Assembly: GCA_025529335.1 (NCBI GenBank)
Contig: JAMYHX010000129.1
Coordinates: 1-64,000, forward strand
Length of the DNA: 64,000 nucleotides
Origin: Rhizopus sp. PT2906
Taxonomy: Eukaryota > Mucoromycota > Mucoromycetes > Mucorales > Rhizopodaceae
Direction: 5' to 3'
Positions 36,201 to 48,052 of this stretch are shown here, piece by piece. Position numbers and translations under genes: made by a program. The notes under the pieces were generated by a model. That model was not told the DNA's origin, did not search any database, and saw only the letters and a program-made list of their open reading frames with translations. Numbering within the stretch: position 1 is the stretch's first letter; each line of letters begins with the position of its first letter.

Positions 36201-36925
36201 TGAAAAAGGTCAACAAACTACTGAAATAGAAGCTTCTCTAAGTCAATCGAATATGTCCCGAGCCAGAGACGTAAACGAACTCAATGAAGTATACAATACG
36301 TACCTTGAATGCAGAGATATTTTGCGTGAGTTCTACTTTTCACCACAACGAGCTAAGCAAAAAAGGATATATGAGTTGCAAAAGCGTAGATACATCAACA
36401 GGCTTTGCTCAGCGGAACGTCGGTATGCAGCATCTGATGTAAAAGGCGTGAGACCTATCATATTTGTTGGTGACCGCAGTCTAAGTATAGGCTCACGAAT
36501 AAAAGGATTCATGCGTTACGGTGGCTACTGGAAACCGAAGAATCACAGTCTTTATACAACTGTATGCATAACCAATGAACATAACACATCACAGACGTGC
36601 CTTTACTGTTTCAATAAACTATCACATCCAGTACGAACAATTCATCGAAACGGAGCAAATCAACTAAGAACAATTAATGGCGCATTTGCTTGCGACAACC
36701 CAAGTTGTGTCTCTGTCCAAGCAAAAAAAAGCAGCGAAAAGACGGGACACTGTGTCCGCAATGGCAATAGGCTTGTCAGGTCTGGCAACACTCCTTTTTG
36801 GTACAACCTTCCCACAATTTGATCCGCAAGTCAATCAATCCAACACTGATAAATTTAAAACAAATGCCACTTCTTTCTTTATTGCAAACGAAGATAGGCC
36901 TGCTGTCGATGACAGTAATACTTCT
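33225..36925 (+). pseudogene. Fanzor (eukaryotic TnpB-like RNA-guided nuclease) relic
   Basis: Fanzor proteins are TnpB/Cas12-related, RNA-guided DNA nucleases carried by eukaryotic mobile elements. The plus strand reads colinearly through several frames. An N-terminal region (33230-34243) has DDLEQLKESCLNE, a GT-AG intron (about 33416-33471) and RGVVTGSEKRINAKAAELE. A middle region has LPFFLMANDILHATGYSKFT and NVYDFNGDVIVS. RuvC-I is SGTNNGLVTMTETVGF at about 35890, with Asn (35900-35902) where Asp is expected. Next is FVGDRSLSIGSRIKGFMRYG, then the zinc ribbon NEHNTSQTCLYCFNKLSHP...ACDNPSC (36570-36715), and RuvC-III KRRDTVSAMAIGLSG. Lesions: frameshift in the C run near 33985, TGA 34241, frame changes near 34680, 35085, 35545 and at the A8 run 36723-36730, TAA 35124, TGA 36172. 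The Gly at the usual RuvC-II Glu position with a Glu about 36 residues later (NEHNTSQTC) fits the rearranged acidic residue reported for Fanzors. Confidence 0.82.
36012..36070 (+). other. intact intron within the Fanzor relic
   Basis: GTAATT...ATTAG, 59 bases, with a CTAAC branch-point-like motif 18 bases before the acceptor. Removing it joins VSEE to DEQELQSPAF and keeps the frame; leaving it in stops translation at 36023-36025. Confidence 0.65.
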
Positions 36926-36928
36926 TGA

Positions 36929-37830
36929 AAGGTAAGTCTTTTTTGAAAATTTATTAGCTTGTACTGATTGCTTAACAACAACAAATATTTATTACTTTGA
37001 ATATTTGATATTTTGTAAGTGAAATTTTTTCATATCATTGAATGTTTTACTAATTACATCTGTTTGTGTCTCAATTTTGGGACTCGCAGTTCATTTACCC
37101 TATCAGTATTTTCTGCTCTCATTCAGACATTTTGAAATTCTTATTGGACCAACCAGAAATTGTTGTCAAACACTTCATTATAAATAATCAGGCTTTTCAT
37201 GTTCGTAGCGTCAGAACACGTCCTATCTGACAGACAAATACTCTAGCAAACAATGGCGAGCACCTCCAAAAGATAGCACAAGAATAACAAGAGAACAAGC
37301 AGTGCGTATGCTCTTCTATGTTAAAGATACGCGAATATTGCAGCAGATTTTGGATCACAATATCTCATCATGACGCGTGCTTTCTCTATTAAATAAGTGC
37401 CTTTCAGATCTCTTTTCCATGCCTTTTGTAAGAGATATTAGCGTACTATACTTGAGTTGTGTTATGTGGTCTTTAGTAATATTACTTGATGTACGGTGCG
37501 TGCAATTTTAAATAAGAAGCTTTTTTATTTCATTGTTATTCTTCTATAGGAGAGGTATCTTTTCATCGATAACTTCTTGATCTCTTCTACTGTTTCGATT
37601 CCATTTAATCCATTATGATATACTTATATATACTCCCAAGGTTTTTCTATAATACTTTCTTATTTTTTTTCTATCATTTGCGTATTAAAGCAGCTCAAAC
37701 AATGCCATCAATTGCCTCCTCCTCGTCAAGCATCTTTTCAGATACTTGAATTATTTATGGCCTTATTGTATTCTGGGATACCATTAAAGCGGTATCTTTT
37801 AAGTATAATATCATTTCTTTTTATTTTATT
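36929..37830. other. 3' flank of the Fanzor relic and spacer
   Basis: Fanzor and TnpB guide RNAs are generally encoded at or just past the 3' end of the gene, so this is where one would lie. I see only AT-rich sequence and one small hairpin (GTCAGA/TCTGAC, 37210-37231). No terminal repeat matching the 5' side was found. A short plus-strand frame at 37712-37900 is unsupported. Confidence 0.4.
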
Positions 37831-40800
37831 TTATCCCCTAATAAAAATGCCTTTATCAAAAACATGCGTAAATCGACTCTTTGAGGATTTGTCAACATGA
37901 TCCAGACCAAGTGCATCCTCTTCCTGAAGCCTGGCTTTACGAAGCTCAAAGTCATTTGCATCAATTGGTTCCACTTGTGGTTCTGGTGAGTAAATATTTC
38001 TAATAACGGTGAATTTAACCTTTTTCCAATCCATGTCGCCCAATCCCGTTCGTTTCTGTAATCGTTTCTTTGTCTCTTCAAATGTTTCTCCCTACATTAT
38101 TTTATCTTTAGTTGACTATACATATTATAATTAATTTGGAATTTTTACCTTGATGGCTACAAATCTAAAGGGAGCACTATGAAGTTCTGTAGGCTTATTA
38201 TGATAATGAACTACTTGTACAAGACGATCTGTATCTAAATTCATTTCCAGTTCATCTTTTGGAATCGGCTATACCAGTAAAATATTAATTAAACAAAGAA
38301 GAAAAAGAAACAAAAACTTACTTCAGCATAGACAATGGCATTCTTCTCGGTTGCTACGTTATCTACAGGTTGTTCAAGCGAAAACTCCTTTGTGAGCTTG
38401 CTATCAACTGCTTCATACAAGCGAATTTTTGCAGGGTCCTTGACTTCCATTTTACTTTTGGCAATCACTTGATCCAACAACTGTCGCACGGTGCCTGCTC
38501 TCGATACAAGAGCTGTCACTTTTGTTTCCTTTCTTAACGTGGGCCCAAGCACACTGACCTCGATGGACCGTTTGGACTCAAGATCAGCCAAATCGACCTC
38601 CAATGTCTCATAGAATAGAATAGGTGTATTCATCTTTTCAAAACTGACAAACTGTTGATAATCAGCAGGTTTAGGCAAATTAGGCATCATTTCTTCTAGT
38701 TTTGCTGTGGGCTTGTATGCAATGACCTCACGAGGCTGATGTGTAATTGGATGAGAGGACGTAAACCTGATTCGATTTGGGTTAGCTCCTATCTCCTTGG
38801 CAAGTTCCTGAGCAACAGCAGTATAACTGGAGTGCCTGTTCAAGATAAGCTTTGCTTCTTGTTTATGTTGAGTTGAAGGTAGAGGCTTAAATAGTACAAA
38901 TGATCTGTTGTATAATGATGCATAATAGTCGGGCGCTGTTGTAATATGTCCCTTCTTTGACAAGTCGTCCATCCTATAAAAGTGTGTCAGTCATGCTGCA
39001 GTATGCAAGATATATATACTTACTCTCTTTGGGATAGTGAACTTTGGAAGCAGATGATATCACCATGTTGAATATCAATCTTGCGGAATGTCTGATCTGT
39101 CTTGATTGGTTCAATGGACAAAGGTTTAACCTCTTCATACAGTTGGATTGACGTGCTCTTCTTTAAGCCGGCTCGTTCATTCAAGTTTGATAATATACTA
39201 GCAATCTTGTCATTGAGAGAAACAAACATATGACCAAGTCCTCTATGATTTCACACAAGTATGAGTATGGCTGCTTTTCTCTCTTTCTTTCTTTTTTACC
39301 TTAATTTTTGTTCTTTTACATCGAAATACTTGACAAACAAAAGCACTTGATCGTTTCGAAGCGAAGGTAATGGTTTATCTTTTTCGGACTTTTCTAAATA
39401 GAGCTTAGTCAATCCGTTGTTAAAGGCACTACCACAAGTCAACTCTCTCAGTTTTTCAAGTGCTACATTTACATACATTAGTTCAACAGAAATCTATCTT
39501 GTGGGATGTTCTTACGTAATTTATCCTCAGCACTGGTCAAACATTGAGTAACTCGGTTGGTCTTGTTCTGACGAGTCTGGATGTACCACAACCTTAATTG
39601 ACTTGCTTCCAACTTGTAATGGTCCATCAACTGCTTCTTAAACTCGCTCACTTTTTCTATTTTTGGTGCCTTGAACACTTCTGCATGAGGTGATACTTCT
39701 AAATAACGATCATCGAATACAGCCAAATTGAATCCTTGGTAGTCTTTAAGTGAATCATCCGTGATAACCTTTGAAGAGAAGATGTTATATTGCATGCCAT
39801 TTTTTTAACTGATTTACTTACAGCTACTTTGACATTATGTTGCATATCTTGTCTTTCTTTTTTACGCTTTTCAATCATGGCTTTTTCGTCATCCAATCTA
39901 CGCTCTACACATTGAGTTTAGTTTGCTTCTCTCGTTTTTAAGAAAAGGGAATTCTTTACTTAGATGAACAGGTATATCTGATTCAAGGACTGGGTCCAAG
40001 ATATCATCCAGTTTACTCTTTCTGATATAAACAAGCATGTATGCATTTGTAAACTTCTTCATCATACGTGCACTATTGATTCTTGAATTGAATGTAGGCG
40101 ATAACAAATCCTTACTGTCACGAAGTGGCTCATCACCATAATTTTCCTCAAATACTTCCTTCTTGGACGCAGGTGTCACCCGGTCATCATCAAATCGGAA
40201 CCACTTGTCGTCTTTACCAGGTCGAATCAAAGCAAAATAATGACCCCCAGACACGTCGCCGCTGTGAACAAGTACACCATGAAGTTGATAATCATAGGGT
40301 CCATCCTTGTCACTGTTGGAACAATACTTGTCCAAATTGATTTCTGGAGGGAATTCATGACGATCGTTGATCTATTCGTGGATATGAGACAGAAAGAAAA
40401 CATTGGGCTATTGTTTTTGTTTACCTTAACCATAGTATCACGCATAAAGTCATACTCGAATCGTTTCAATTGTAAGTGTAAAACAGGAGGAAAATCTTCA
40501 AAGATGACGCCTTTTTTTGCATCCTGTAGACCGTGTTCTTCAGCCATATACTTGTTATCACCTTCCAAAATTTCCTCTGCGACATAGTCATCAAAGGAAT
40601 CTTGCAAGTCCTTACAGCCCTTTACGTTGAGTTGAATGTCATAATAATCCTCTACGCGTGAAGATTCAAAGTCGACATTGATGCATTTGATGTAACTCTT
40701 TGTCTTTCCCTGGAATAGTTTTGAAATGGCACCATCCGCTGGTGTTCCTTTCATCTTTTCCTCCAAGTTGTCCTGAAGCACACGATTGAATTCCTGGACG

Positions 40801-41829
40801 TCGTGCTGCATAAAGGCATCGAGCGTGTCCCAGCCAAAGGATTTGGTCAGTTCGGTCGTACCCACAGGTGCAGAAGAGTACTGGAGGTTGTAAAAGCATC
40901 TTTGTAAAGCCAAGGCAACACTTTTTGTAGGCTCGTCATTATCAGTTGGAATATCGTATACTGCCTTTCTGAATTTGTTGGTACAATAGAGAGACTGTAG
41001 TAGCGAGTTCATGTAGCATGTTGCTCCTTGATTTTTAATACCAACAAAGCCTGTTTCCTTTCTAGAGTCATAATTCACAAAGTTATGCCAAAGAACGCCT
41101 GTTTCATCCTTTACGATACGAATAAACACAGACAAGACGATCTCATTGTCTACAAGAAAGGGACCTGCTTTGCTTGTCATTTTGTCTAAATCTTCAATTT
41201 CATAAAAGCGTGTGAAGCCCCAGTCGATTTCATCCGCTGAAAATCTGTGATTAGCATCTACATAAAACTGTTAATTCTTTATATTGACTTTGTCTAAAAT
41301 AAATTCTTCATTACGGCTGCTATAATAGAGTGTCGGGTCTGTGGGGTTAGACACAGCGAGTGCAAACTGCGCACAGACATGCCATCCTTCGGGTAAAGTG
41401 CCGTCTTTTGGATCAGCCACTTCCAAGTAAAATGAAAACGATTTTTTCTGGTTGTTGCCTCTTGGAAATAATAATATGCGCCTAAAAGAGATGTCAATAT
41501 CAAAATATATGCTTGACCCTCATTTTTTTATATATATACCATGGAAAGCCTTTTACATGAAAGATAGGACCGTGACATTTGTCTTCTAATCCTTTCCAAT
41601 CCTTAATATTCCAGTGAAATACACCTGTTTCCTCTGTTTCTAGGTCATTATTTTTGGGTAATAGAGTCTTGAGCATAGTCTCTTCTAGATAGCATAAATA
41701 CAAGTGTTATTTAAAAAAAGAGAAATACTTTGTCTGTTTACCATCAAGCACACTTGGCTTTTTCTCAGCCGTGAGTTTATTCTCTTTAGTGCTTATTACA
41801 ATTTTATCATTAGAAGCATTGACAACCAT
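37831..41829 (-). CDS. ubiquitin carboxyl-terminal hydrolase, USP7/UBP15 type
   Basis: A deubiquitinating cysteine protease. The minus strand carries about ten exons. An N-terminal MATH domain (GVFHWNIKDWKGLEDKCHGP ... FYLEVADPKDGTLPEGW, 41690-41300) is followed by the catalytic domain: Cys in GIKNQGATCYMNSLLQSL (about 41020), His in GDVSGGHYFALI (about 40240), and acidic residues in WFRFDDDRVT. Ubiquitin-like repeats follow (39890-38289) and the C-terminus (GDMDWKKVKF ... LGLDHVDKSS) ends at 37831. MATH-USP-UBL order and overall size match USP7/Ubp15. ATG 41829 (MVVNASNDK) is chosen as start; an upstream segment ending PKISVLS could add another exon. The S. cerevisiae homologue is UBP15. Confidence 0.9.
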
Positions 41830-42647
41830 GGCGTAACCTTAAGGGAGAAAAAAAAGGTGTTATGGAAAAGTAATACAAAAAAAAAAGAGGTGATCCATAC
41901 TGAGTACAGAAATCTTTGGAGCCTTTTTAGGAATTTGTGAGACTACTTTGACTATTCCTTGAACACTAGAAGAGAGTTATATAAGGGCTTCATTTTGTAT
42001 TTATAGAGACGAGAAAAGGAATGGAGTCAGCTTTTGATGATGATAACATTGCTTTACTTTTCTCTCTTTTTCTTTCACCTCCTTTTCTCAATCAATCACA
42101 CATAAAGACGATTGATCAATGATTGTATGTGTATATATAATCAACTCTTTCTTTAAATGTGACATCGTAATATGGAAAACTCAAATGCTTTTTATCTTTA
42201 GGAAAAAGAAAAGTCTTTTGTTATTTTCAACAAGAAGAAACCGTGATTGTATATGAGTCTACCAACTCGTCTATTTCGTTTTCTCTAAAGATAGGTGGTC
42301 TTCAGCTAATTGCGCCAGCTTTCCATGTTTGTAGGTACTTGAGGTTGATACGCACACCATAAGCTCTGTATAATCACCAAGTTTAAAGTGTCAGTGACAG
42401 CTTTGGTTTACTATCTAATAAAGCTTTATTCATGAAAACGACGAATGAAATATGAAGATGTATATTTATATTTAGATTATTTGTTGTTTGCATAGCAATA
42501 ATACAAGATAGAATAACTTCTTCACGTAACTTGTGGTCATTACCGACATTTTTTCTCTATTTCTACTTCAGTAGCTCTATAGTGCTCTGTATGATACTCT
42601 TGTTATCTCTGCACACAGATCCCACAGAAATATCCATCAAGACGAGT

Positions 42648-42890
42648 TCACCTTGCATCCTGTAAGTATAAAATGGTTATTTGCTTATAAATCGCTTTTA
42701 TAAAATAGAACATTACCATGTTATCGTCTTTTTCAGGATGCCCATGCACAAGATGGCGAAGCATATCTTTTAGGGAGCTTTGGTAACAATGTTGAGTCAT
42801 ACCCATGTACTTGATTTCTGTATGTATTGCTACCTCTTTATCCATTTCAGCACATCCAATTTCATATTCGCTGAATTGGTAAATAACCAA
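42648..42890 (-). pseudogene. fragment of the expanded hypothetical family
   Basis: The minus strand reads FSEYEIGCAEMDKEVAIHTE and SLKDMLRHLVHGHPEKDDNM before a GTAATG donor. The SLKDML segment resembles GKEMKDILWALF of the fragment at 57560-57956, so I place both in the same uncharacterised family. No start or remaining exons are visible; upstream lies the T43 run. Confidence 0.35.
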
Positions 42891-42948
42891 GCCTCTGCCC
42901 TATTATGCTGTTGGATTTTCTGTCAACAACTGCGAATCTACAGCGGAT

Positions 42949-42949
<1 letters not shown>

Positions 42950-42992
<43 letters not shown>
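42950..42992. repeat. T43 homopolymer
   Basis: Forty-three consecutive T residues, equivalent to a poly(A) tail on the minus strand. It is next to a minus-strand gene fragment but lies upstream of it, so it is not that fragment's tail. Confidence 0.9.
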
Positions 42993-43366
42993 CTAACCAC
43001 TTACATCGAATACGTTCTTTTGCCAATTTTGCAGTGATTCATATACAACAAAGAGTGTCAGCTTCAGAATAGTCTTTAATGCTATTCAGGGAAAAACTTG
43101 AAAGCTGCAAATAAGTCGGTGGCTAGCAAAGTATATTCTTCAGTAAGAAGAGCTAAATACTATTAAAGTAGAATTTATGAGAGTTTTATAGGAAAAGAAT
43201 ACATGACTGCTATTTAAGCATAATGTTGTCAATGTATTTCCTTGGACCTTTAATTATGCATAACCAGAAATCGAAAATGTAGAGAAAAAGCTTGAAAGGT
43301 TAATGTAGAAACGTTCTAAAATATGCATAAATAGTAATATATAGTTGGTATTTTTTGATTTTATTC

Positions 43367-44515
43367 TTATTTATCATCCAATTCGACGTCCAAACAGATG
43401 TTATCAATCAGCCTAGTCTTTCCTACAAATACAGCCATGCTAATCACACATCCATCCTGACGATTGATTTCCCCTGAGACCTCTGACAAGTCCTTGGCAG
43501 AGTTGATTGACACATAGTCCAGCTTCATGTCCCAATCGTGACCTTCACGCTTGACCTGATCGGAAGCGTCTTGGATGATTTGAATGCCTTGTTGAAGGAT
43601 TGTGGGAGCATCGAGAACACCAGATTGGTACATAGACTCCATATGCTTTAATGATTTGTATAGCGTCAAAGCGTACTCTTTCTGTTTAGGTGTCAAGTAC
43701 GCGTTTCTAGATGAAAGGGCAAGTCCACCCTCATCACGCACGGTTGGACAGATGTGCATTTTCGTTGGGAAGTGAAGATCTCTGATCATGTTACGAATCA
43801 CAAAGCATTGTTGAACTATTCATGAAATCGGTGAGGAGTACGAATCATCACATAACAGTACTTTACTATCTTTTTGTCCAAAGAACACATGATCGGGTTG
43901 AACCTAAGGAATATGAGTAAATGAGAGAGATATAAATCAGTTATTTAACTTACAATGTTTAAAAACTTGGATACAACAGTTGCCACACCTCTAAAGAAAT
44001 GAGGACGCGTGACGCCTTCGAGCTGTTTGGAAAGTCCCAAGACTTCGACAAAGGTACCCTTTTGCTTTGTAACATCTAACTCAATACCTGTAGGATACAT
44101 CTCGTCTACCTGAGGCACCAGAACAGCTGAAGCCATGCCTTCACCAAGACCAGCAAGTTTATCCAAATCGCTCTGTAACGTGCGTGGGTAAGTTGCCAAG
44201 TCTTCAGTAGGTGCAAACTGGGCAGGGTTGACAAAGATAGTCAAGGCTACATGATCACAGTGTCGCTTGGCGTCTGTGACAAGCGCAAGGTGACCCTGGT
44301 GAAGAGCCCCCATCGTAGGCACATAGCCTAATGTTTTCTCCTCTAATAAAAGTGAGCGTCGCCATTGTCTAAAGTCGGCAATTTTATTAAAGACTCGAAT
44401 TCCAGAAGGCACTCTAACTAGATAAAAAAGGAATTATTTGTACGTGTTGTGTGTGCATATGCAGTGAATATGATGTGCGTTGATCAATATACAAAAGTTC
44501 CTTACTGGCATTCAT
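43367..44515 (-). CDS. PAN6: pantothenate synthetase (pantoate-beta-alanine ligase)
   Basis: It joins pantoate and beta-alanine with ATP to make pantothenate, the coenzyme A precursor. Four exons on the minus strand: 44515-44506, 44417-43954, 43903-43867 and 43815-43367. The tiny first exon encodes MNA and the join restores IRVPSGIRVFNK. Motifs: VPTMGALHQGHLALV with the HxGH adenylation motif, TIFVNPAQFAPTEDL, FFRGVATVVSKF, FGQKDIQQ (across the last intron) and LALSSRNAYL. Length about 320 residues, normal for the family. It is head-to-head with the TMEM70-like gene, 146 bases between the two start codons. Confidence 0.92.
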
Positions 44516-44661
44516 TATGCTGTTCTTGGTTATTCCTGTTTTTTAAAAAGGGAAGGGGCGACCTTATCCCCTTTGGGTAAGACGTGACGGTGAAAATGTG
44601 AGCTGCAAAACTCACTTTCCAGGCACCCAATTTCTTGACAGTTTATCCCTCTATTTTTGAC

Positions 44662-45315
44662 ATGCTGAGAACTGGAATTGGCCGATCAGCAAGAGGATTC
44701 AATACTTTTGCTCTTCAAAAGAGATACACATCTAGTCAACAAGGCCCAGTAACGATCTATACTGGGCCCATGGCTAATGTTGCCAAAAAGTTAAAATTGT
44801 TCTCTATTACATCCCTTGGTCTTGGTGTTGGTATATCTCCTTTTGTATTTGTTATTGATGTCCCCGTTCCATTTGTTGCCAAGGCTGCACTTGTGGGCGC
44901 AGGTAAAAAAAAAGGAAAAAGAATTGATAAAAAAGGTACTGACATTTTTTTTCTTAAAGCTGTTGCTACTAGCGCTGCTTCTACAGGACTTATTCAATGG
45001 GTCATGTCACCCTATGTAACAAAGATCACTGTGCCCAAACAGCCTGAAGAAGGACAAGTACCCAAAGAATTGACCATTCATACTCTTTCCTTTACTGCTA
45101 GAGATCATACAACGACCGTTCCTGTAGATACTATTGCTCCTGCCAGTCGCATCTTTACAACTTGGATGATCACAGACCCTAGTCAGGCTGTTGGACGTAT
45201 TGGAGAAAAGACAGCAAAGCCAAAATCACTTTTATATATCCATCCAGAATTATGCCAAGAAGAAGGCGTCATGAAAGATATTATTGAAAAGACAGGAATT
45301 GGTCAAGGCTTTTGA
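44662..45315 (+). CDS. mitochondrial TMEM70/TMEM186/TMEM223-family protein
   Basis: Proteins of this family are inner-membrane factors, some of which assist assembly of respiratory complexes or ATP synthase. Two exons, 44662-44902 and 44960-45315, the intron joining VGA to AVATSAAS. The N-terminus (MLRTGIGRSARGFNTFALQK) is a mitochondrial presequence. VTIYTGPMANVAKKLKLFSI followed by a hydrophobic helix is the family signature, and a second hydrophobic segment lies around AVATSAASTGLIQWV. The C-terminal half (SFTARDHTTTVPVD) is soluble. I chose ATG 44662, since the open frame upstream begins at TTG. Which of the subfamilies it belongs to is not clear. Confidence 0.8.
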   Translation: MLRTGIGRSARGFNTFALQKRYTSSQQGPVTIYTGPMANVAKKLKLFSITSLGLGVGISPFVFVIDVPVPFVAKAALVGAGKKKGKRIDKKGTDIFFLKAVATSAASTGLIQWVMSPYVTKITVPKQPEEGQVPKELTIHTLSFTARDHTTTVPVDTIAPASRIFTTWMITDPSQAVGRIGEKTAKPKSLLYIHPELCQEEGVMKDIIEKTGIGQGF

Positions 45316-45361
45316 TGGCATACAACGAATGCAATGTAAATAATAAAACAGTATTATTTTA

Positions 45362-48052
45362 TTAGTTTAACCAAGGATGATCCAATACTGCTTGAATGTC
45401 AATGCGTTTTTCTACATCCCTTTCGAGCATTTTACAAATAAGATCCACTGAACCTATATAACAGAGAGAGAAAGATGTGTCAAAGAATGAATCAAGACAT
45501 ATACTTTTGTATACCTTTGGATAACACAAATGGAATTCTTAACTCTTGACTCATGATTTCATCAATATCATAGAATGGATTCTCACGATAGATTAAGGTG
45601 AACAACAGAATACCCAAAGCCCAGACGTCCTGTGGCTTACCGGAATAAGTCTGGCCTCGAAGGATCTCTGGAGCAGCATAATCCAAAGTTCCCACAAATG
45701 TTTCGTACTTTCTACCTTGCTTTACATAGGCAGCGCTTCCAAAATCCACGATTTGTACATTCAAATCTTTATCCACAACTACATTTTCATCCTTAATGTC
45801 ACGGTGAACGATGCGATGATCATGAAGGTGTTTTACACCCAAGGCTATTTGCTTGAATATTTTACGTATGTTGTCTTCATTAATTTGCTCGTTATATTCT
45901 ATATAATCAAAGAGATCCATAGTTTCACGGAATTCCATGACAATGTAATAATAATCATCATCTTCGAAGTAATCGACTGAAGGGTTGTTAGCAACCGCAC
46001 AAGGTGAATACTTGAATCACTTACGCATATCACTGATGTTTTTATGGGGTATCTTTCTTAATGTATGCAAAATGTGTATCTCAACGGGTATTGTACCGAG
46101 CATCTGATCACTTGTCCAACAATCAACGAGGATCCGTGATTTGATGACATATTTGATAACGACTCGTTTCTATAGAAACAGAATTAGCATTCCAGAATAA
46201 AACACAACAAAAAAGGGCTTGCCTTTTCAGGATCATCCTTTTTCACGGCTACTTTCACTAAGCCATATGCACCCTGGCCTAACTCGTCAATGACAATATA
46301 ATCATCGATACATGTTGCATTCGGTTGTTGAGCAGAGTAGAGTATGGCGTTTTCTGGGATTTCCTTTTTCTTTGACCGCACCATCGGAGGTGGTTGTCTT
46401 TCATCGACAGGAGGAGGTAAAGAGATCAAGTGTTGGTGACCGTATCTCTTGAATGTAAGTTCACGATCAAATGAAATCCAAAGAGCACATTCTTCCTTTT
46501 CTTCGACCAGTTTCAATTGAAGCTGAACCTCGAGAGGTGTGCCATCACGATGGATACCGATAAGCAGGGGTAAAGGTTGATTGTTTGGGGTATGAGTCAA
46601 CATGCGTAATCGACTATCAGGACCATTGTAATGATCAACAAGTTTTCTACATATTGTGTTGTTGATAATGAGACCATGCTGAAGTAGGTCATCTCGGTTA
46701 AGGTTTTTGAACAAGGTCGGAAATTGGGGTAGCAAATCAGAAATATTCTTTTTTAAAAGCTCATCCTGTGTATAACCAAAGAGACATCTAGCAAAGACCT
46801 GGTTGCATCCCTCGATTGTACCATCAAAGCGAATGGTCATGAGACCAGCAATGAGAGGCATAGAGGTAATATGTATAGTAGTATGATCTAATAGACGAAC
46901 AATAATGGGAAAATGAGCCCCTTTCTTAGTTTCACTGCCAAAGAATCGAGACTGAATCGTGCTTTTCCAGTCGGATGGAGTCAATGAAGGGATTAGCTTG
47001 GATAATGGCTCATTCAAGATCTCATCTGTATCATAACCATAAAGATCTTTTAACCCATTCTTGTCCAAAATATGATGCATGTTACCCTTGAAGAGTCTTG
47101 ATTACAAAAAGACAAAGTCTTGTCTAGAGGTAACTTACCTCGTCATTGACTCGAATGGTCAGAGTACTTTCATAGACTTCTTCAAATATCCAGATGAAAA
47201 CAGATTGGTCCAATTCATTCTTTTTTTCCTTTAACCATAAAGAAGCAGATGACTTGGTTCCGTCCAGTTTAATGATGGGAATCTAGTAAAAAGAGTTAAT
47301 ATGGAATACACAATCATTGTGACCTTACAATTTCTCCGCAGACGATCACTGTGCCTTCATCTGCATGAATACTGCTACCATGAAGTGCCTCTTTTCTCCG
47401 TTTCACAATAATTGACTTTAACCGGTTTTGGTAAGAAGGATCAATTAGGTTCTCGATGACTTGTTTTCCGATAAGCTGTTCTTGTTGATCGTGATCGTGA
47501 CTGACAAGAACATCCTTTGCTATACTATTGGTGACAATTATGCGAAAATCATCATATGTTGTTAATATAGCCTGATTTTGTTGCTGTCTCGTTCTGTTGT
47601 GTAAATGTGGGACGTAAATTTGTTCATCCTCTGTTTCCTCTTCTTCTTGAAAGCTATAAAATGAAGAGCAAGAAGAAGAAGCGGAAGAGGAGTAGACAGA
47701 TGGTAATGTCCTGCTCCTTGGCTTTATACCAGAATGGTTTGGTGCATCCGCTGTTTTTGTTTTCAAGTGAGTTCTTAAAATAGTACAAGTTTCATATAGT
47801 TTTCTTGAAAGCGGTATGTTTGTTGAAAATTGAAAACTGTGTAATGATTCTCGAGAAAATTTAATCATTTCATTTTCTTGGTTATCTTTTTCTTGTTCAT
47901 CGTCTGTCTTTTCCTGTCTTAACCGAATTAGTCCCTCCGCCAAAGCTTCTTCTTGTCTATGGGATGTGGGTATATATATATATATATATAAATATTTATA
48001 TTGATGAAGTGACTTACAATGGATTTTCTTGAATAATAGCTGTATGAGTCAT
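45362..48052 (-). CDS. PAS kinase (PSK1/PSK2-like)
   Basis: A nutrient-sensing serine/threonine kinase with PAS domains, known in yeast to act on glycogen and UDP-glucose use and on translation. Start ATG 48052 (MTHTAIIQENP), spliced to QEEALAEGLIRLRQ. A PAS-like region follows (about 47590-47150: ILTTYDDFRIIVTNSIAK), then a second PAS (about 46870-46650: GLMTIRFDGTIEGCNQVFAR, FGYTQDELL). The kinase domain runs from 46330 to 45366: YIVIDELGQGAYGLVKVAV, VVIKYVIKSRI, HRIVHRDIKDENVVV, VDFGSAA, GTLDYAAPEIL and the closing VLDHPWLN. Around eight exons. An acidic and Ser-rich linker precedes PAS 1. It is tail-to-tail with the TMEM70-like gene, 46 bases apart. Confidence 0.9.

Larger units (their letters stand above)
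41830..43366. other. spacer with a family fragment and a T43 run
   Basis: Presumed USP7 promoter near 41830-42000. The rest is gene-free except for a short fragment (42648-42890) and the homopolymer listed separately. Confidence 0.45.

Noticed and set aside
36723..36730. Programmed frameshift in the Fanzor gene
   Set aside because: The A8 run could support slippage, but several independent stops and frame changes elsewhere make pseudogene decay the simpler reading.
37712..37900. Plus-strand frame at the end of USP7
   Set aside because: Short, hydrophobic, partly antisense to the USP7 C-terminus, non-ATG start and no domain.
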